This document shows positions 61,103 to 64,000 of a DNA stretch of 64,000 nucleotides, in pieces. This DNA is from JBDKGH01 sp039798265 (GTDB lineage: Bacteria; Bacteroidota; Bacteroidia; Flavobacteriales_D; Sanyastnellaceae), in NCBI GenBank assembly GCA_039798265.1, contig JBDKGH010000057.1, positions 6,155 to 70,154 on the forward strand, read 5' to 3'. A program made the translations under genes and the position numbers. The notes beneath the pieces are model-generated. The model ran no database searches. It saw only the letters and a program-made list of their open reading frames with translations, and was not told where the DNA came from. How positions within the stretch are numbered: position 1 is the first letter of the stretch; each line of letters opens with the position of its first letter.

Positions 61103-63406
61103 TTATTGATCTCTACGAGCGCGTTGCATCGGGTTTTCTTCGCTACCAAATTGTCTTTCTTTAAAAAGTTCAAATCGGGTAGGAGTCACTTTTGCGGGCC
61201 ATTGGTTATTGCTGAGATCCACGTCGGCTATTTCGAGGTGTGGGTCAAGAGTAATGCGCACCACTTCTTTTTGGCTCACGAAAACCTTTGATACCGTGGG
61301 CTCCGACATTTTCCAAATTTCTGCAGGTATGCGTATTTCGCGCGTGGTGCCGTCAGCAAATTCAAGTTCGAAAATCAAAGGCATAATGAGGCCTCCTACA
61401 TTTTCAACTGTCACTTGGTAGTAGTGGTTGTTCGCATTGAGTAAGGCTTGTTCTTCAGGACTGAGCTTAGCGAAGTATTGTTTGAATTCTTTTTTATCGA
61501 GTTCCGTTACCTTATACGGATCATACTCAGTATAAAAATCGCGGGCGTCAGGATCCGTTTCTACTACTGTTTTATACCCAGCAGCTTTATCACGTTCGAT
61601 AGAAATATCCGCTGGTTGATTGTCGGCTTGTTCTTTTTTAAAGGCCTTTTCAACGGAAGGATTGTGCGTGTTCAGATCAAACTGTTTTACTTCCTTTAAA
61701 GCCATATCGCAGTGTTGTGTTCCATAGAACCAACCTCTCCAAAACCAATCGAGATCCACGGCGCTGGCGTCTTCCATGCTTCTGAAGAAATCGTCCGGTG
61801 TGGGATGTTTGAAGGCCCATCGGCGGCAATATTCTTTGAACGCATAATCAAACAGCTCGCGTCCCATGATCGTTTCTCGCAGAATATTCAGGGCAGTAGC
61901 GGGTTTACCATAAGCGTTGTTGCCAAATTGGTAGATGCTTTCGCTATTGGTCATGATGGGAGACATTTTTGATTTATCGCCCTTCATGTAATCAACAATA
62001 TTGCGGGCAGGTCCGCGGCGCATCGGATATTTATAATCCCATTCTTTCTCGGCCATGTATTGCAAGAAAGTATTGAGACCTTCATCCATCCAGGTCCATT
62101 GACGTTCGTCGCTATTGATGATCATCGGGAAGAAGTTGTGACCAACTTCATGTATAATCACAGAGATCATTCCTGCTTTGGTGTTTTCGCTATAAGTGCC
62201 ATCCGGTTCTGGGCGACCGCCGTTGAAACAAATCATCGGATATTCCATCCCGATCCATTTAGAGTGAACAGAAATAGCTACAGGATAAGGATAATCTACA
62301 GAATACTTACTGTAAGAGCGAAGGGTATGAGCAACCACACGGGTGCTGTATTGTCCCCAAAGTGGATTGCCCTCTTTAGGGTAGTAGCTCATAGCCAATG
62401 GCTTTTTACCATTGATATCTACGGCTTGGGCGTCCCAAATGAATTTGCGAGAAGTGGCGAAAGCAAAGTCGCGCACATTGGTGGCTTTGAAAATCCACGT
62501 TTTTTCGCCAGTGCTTTTATCTTTTTCATTTTCGATAGCTTCCTCTTGTGTTACAATAACCACAGGTTCGTCAGAGGTTTTTGCTTTTTCGAAACGCTGA
62601 AACTGCGCTGCGGTTAAAACTGTTTTCGCATTTTGAAGGGTACCTGTGGAGGCAACGATATGATCTTCAGGAACGGTAAGAGCGACCGTGTAATTACCAA
62701 AGTCGAGCGTGAATTCACCCGCTCCTAAAAACTGCTTATGTTGCCAACCGCTGTAGTCCATGTAAGCCACTAAGCGAGGGTAAAACTGAGCAATGGTGTA
62801 GAGGTAGTTTTTGTCTTGATCAAAATACTCATAACCACTGCGGCCGCCAAGGCGAATGCGGTCATTGATGTTGTACCACCAATCTATTTTGAGTTGAAAT
62901 GTAGCACCTGCTTTTAAAGGTTGTGGCAACTCGATTCGCATCATCGTTTTATTGATGAAATGACGAAGTTCCTTTCCGGCAGCATCTTTTACTGCGGTAA
63001 TTTTGAAACCACCATCAAACCAAGGCTCAAGATCAACGAGGTCATTCACGCTCATCTGATCATTGATTTTTGATTGTTCTACTTTCCACGTATCACTTTC
63101 CTTGTCCAAGTAGTTTTGATCGAGTTGTATCCATAGGTAGTACAACACATCAGGACTGTTGTTGTGGTAGGTGATTACCTCTTCACCGTAAAGACGTTGC
63201 GTGGAGTCGTCCACCCGAATCTTCATATCATAGTCCACCTGTTGTTGCCAGTATTCATGACCGGGAGCACCAGAGGCCGTTCGGTAATCGTTGGGAGTAG
63301 CTAGCTCGGGGCCAAGTTGCTTGAATTTGTCTTCCCATGCCGGGTTGTTTTGAGCAGTCAAAGCCCCACAAAGAGCGACAAAGGTTAAGGTTAAAAGGTT
63401 ACGCAT
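61103..63406 (-). CDS. M1 family zinc aminopeptidase-like metallopeptidase
   Basis: 767 residues from ATG 63406 (MRNLLTLTFVALCGALTAQ), a clean signal peptide; longer frames run into the terminator region. Zinc site His419-Glu420-xx-His423 (HEVGH) and Glu442 (WTWMDEG) with the HExxHx18E spacing, and GMEYP replacing the exopeptidase GxMEN. Envelope or secreted peptidase; the loss of the full GxMEN signature leaves true aminopeptidase activity uncertain. Its -7 box sits four bases before the ATG. Confidence 0.93.
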   Translation of the reverse strand: MRNLLTLTFVALCGALTAQNNPAWEDKFKQLGPELATPNDYRTASGAPGHEYWQQQVDYDMKIRVDDSTQRLYGEEVITYHNNSPDVLYYLWIQLDQNYLDKESDTWKVEQSKINDQMSVNDLVDLEPWFDGGFKITAVKDAAGKELRHFINKTMMRIELPQPLKAGATFQLKIDWWYNINDRIRLGGRSGYEYFDQDKNYLYTIAQFYPRLVAYMDYSGWQHKQFLGAGEFTLDFGNYTVALTVPEDHIVASTGTLQNAKTVLTAAQFQRFEKAKTSDEPVVIVTQEEAIENEKDKSTGEKTWIFKATNVRDFAFATSRKFIWDAQAVDINGKKPLAMSYYPKEGNPLWGQYSTRVVAHTLRSYSKYSVDYPYPVAISVHSKWIGMEYPMICFNGGRPEPDGTYSENTKAGMISVIIHEVGHNFFPMIINSDERQWTWMDEGLNTFLQYMAEKEWDYKYPMRRGPARNIVDYMKGDKSKMSPIMTNSESIYQFGNNAYGKPATALNILRETIMGRELFDYAFKEYCRRWAFKHPTPDDFFRSMEDASAVDLDWFWRGWFYGTQHCDMALKEVKQFDLNTHNPSVEKAFKKEQADNQPADISIERDKAAGYKTVVETDPDARDFYTEYDPYKVTELDKKEFKQYFAKLSPEEQALLNANNHYYQVTVENVGGLIMPLIFELEFADGTTREIRIPAEIWKMSEPTVSKVFVSQKEVVRITLDPHLEIADVDLSNNQWPAKVTPTRFELFKERQFGSEENPMQRARRDQ

Positions 63407-63410
63407 ATCA

Positions 63411-63418
63411 CAAATATA
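63411..63418 (-). promoter_or_regulatory. Candidate -7 box of the M1 peptidase gene
   Basis: Minus strand TATATTTG, full TAnnTTTG match, then TGAT and the ATG at 63406. It adjoins the terminator of the gene behind it. Confidence 0.5.
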
Positions 63419-63443
63419 AAAGGCTGTCCTTGGGAGACAGCCT
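63419..63443 (-). terminator. Terminator of the lipoprotein gene
   Basis: AGGCTGTC (63421-63428) and GACAGCCT (63436-63443), loop CTTGGGA; on the minus strand TTTTATATTT follows and merges with the -7 box of the next gene. Confidence 0.8.
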
Positions 63444-63464
63444 ATTTTATGTTTTTTAAAAAAA

Positions 63465-63920
63465 TTAGTTGTTACTAGTTGGCATCGGTCCACCATTTTG
63501 ATTGATGTATTGAATGCGCTGCTGTAAATTTTTGGCAGACTCACTCTCTTTAAAATCCTTACCTAAGGTTTCTTGACAGCGGCTGTATTGTACCGAAATG
63601 GAATCGCGTTGTGTTTGACGTTCCTTTTCATCTTGGATAGAGGACAAGTACGTTTCTGCTTCAGTAGTTAGTAGGTTTAAGCAATCGGTGTGTTTTACCG
63701 TTACGGAGTCAATGAATTCGCTGTAATACTGCTGGTACTGAGGAATGTTAGACACTTGCTTGTAGTCCATGAACTTCACTAAAGTATCATAGGCCAATTT
63801 CATTTCATTGTAGTAGTTCTCTTCGCAAGTGCATGCTTTCTCCGAAATTTTTTCGGCTTCTGTTTTAGAGCATGACGCCATGGCCAAGGCTGCAAAAACG
63901 AATAGTGATATCTTTTTCAT
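63465..63920 (-). CDS. Lipoprotein of unknown function
   Basis: 151 residues from ATG 63920 (MKKISLFVFAALAMASCSKT): lipobox AMASC. The mature part is helical and Cys-containing (KACTCEENYYNEMKLAYDTL, CQETLGKDFKESES), ending QNGGPMPTSNN. No family recognised; similar short helical lipoproteins are common in Bacteroidota. Periplasmic or outer-membrane anchored. Right end of the annotated window; only a ~80-base upstream region remains, where I see no further gene. Confidence 0.8.
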   Translation of the reverse strand: MKKISLFVFAALAMASCSKTEAEKISEKACTCEENYYNEMKLAYDTLVKFMDYKQVSNIPQYQQYYSEFIDSVTVKHTDCLNLLTTEAETYLSSIQDEKERQTQRDSISVQYSRCQETLGKDFKESESAKNLQQRIQYINQNGGPMPTSNN

Positions 63921-64000
63921 AGGTAGAATCTTAAGGTGGCTGCAAATAAAAGCCATTTTTCCATTAATGCCTAGATTTACTAAAAATACAAAGGGAGGTG

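Noticed and set aside
1..64000. tRNA, rRNA, IS elements or prophage genes
   Set aside because: None recognised on either strand by eye; a tool-based scan would be needed to exclude short RNA genes.

Overview
The window is a gene-dense chromosomal segment from a member of the Bacteroidota, most likely a Flavobacteriales-like lineage. The evidence is a SusC/RagA-type receptor, two exported proteins with type IX secretion C-terminal signals, DUF1599, BT_3928-like and DUF4294 families, a CcmE of the Cys type, CruF-type carotenoid chemistry, and -7 promoter boxes of the form TAnnTTTG. I see no rRNA, tRNA, CRISPR array, insertion sequence or prophage. It reads as core chromosome carrying the replication genes dnaN and dnaA.

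Layout. 0-5 kb: a SusC-like receptor (cut by the window edge) and a secreted GH13 alpha-amylase, with REP-like hairpin repeats between them. 5-9.4 kb: folate genes (folD, folP), a DUF1599 protein, a BT_3928-like DoxX/MauE protein, and two tiny ORFs. 9.4-13.7 kb: an orphan oligopeptide-type ABC permease facing a minus-strand set (class IV aminotransferase, HAD phosphatase, Tet-like MFS transporter, tRNA-binding protein). 13.8-17.1 kb: both methylmalonyl-CoA mutase subunits. 17.1-22.1 kb: fmt, a DUF493 pair, a TonB-dependent receptor and a companion CarboxypepD-like protein. 22.3-27.5 kb: purine nucleoside phosphorylase, cupin, a secreted protein, a histone-deacetylase-like enzyme, an SRPBCC/GyrI-like protein and a SlyD-like isomerase. 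27.5-34.8 kb: a DMT transporter, two small membrane proteins and the cytochrome c maturation operon ccmB-C-D-E-F. 34.9-41 kb: sirtuin, DUF4294, biotin carboxylase, SirB1-like protein, nucleoside phosphorylase and rhomboid. 41-48 kb: dnaN, a CDF transporter, the carotenoid pair crtD-cruF, dnaA and a thioesterase. 48-53.7 kb: a DUF2807 protein, a PagL-like deacylase and a glycosyltransferase in an overlapping operon, then TPR, M48 protease, clpS and a LytTR response regulator. 53.9-61 kb: a 2361-residue HYR-repeat surface protein. 61-64 kb: an M1 peptidase and a lipoprotein.

How the genes fit together. Biotin carboxylase and methylmalonyl-CoA mutase suit propionyl-CoA to succinyl-CoA metabolism. 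The Ccm operon supports respiration. The exported amylase, giant adhesin-like protein, receptors, M1 and M48 peptidases and lipoproteins describe an envelope built for polymer use and surface contact. Many start codons have a -7 promoter box 4-8 bases upstream, which suggests short-leader or leaderless transcripts.

The most unusual item is the giant protein. It has about 19 HYR-like units. Two of them are interrupted at the equivalent loop by unrelated domains, and one inserted domain is a diverged copy of a module near the N-terminus. I found no clear sign of a wholly new multi-gene system.
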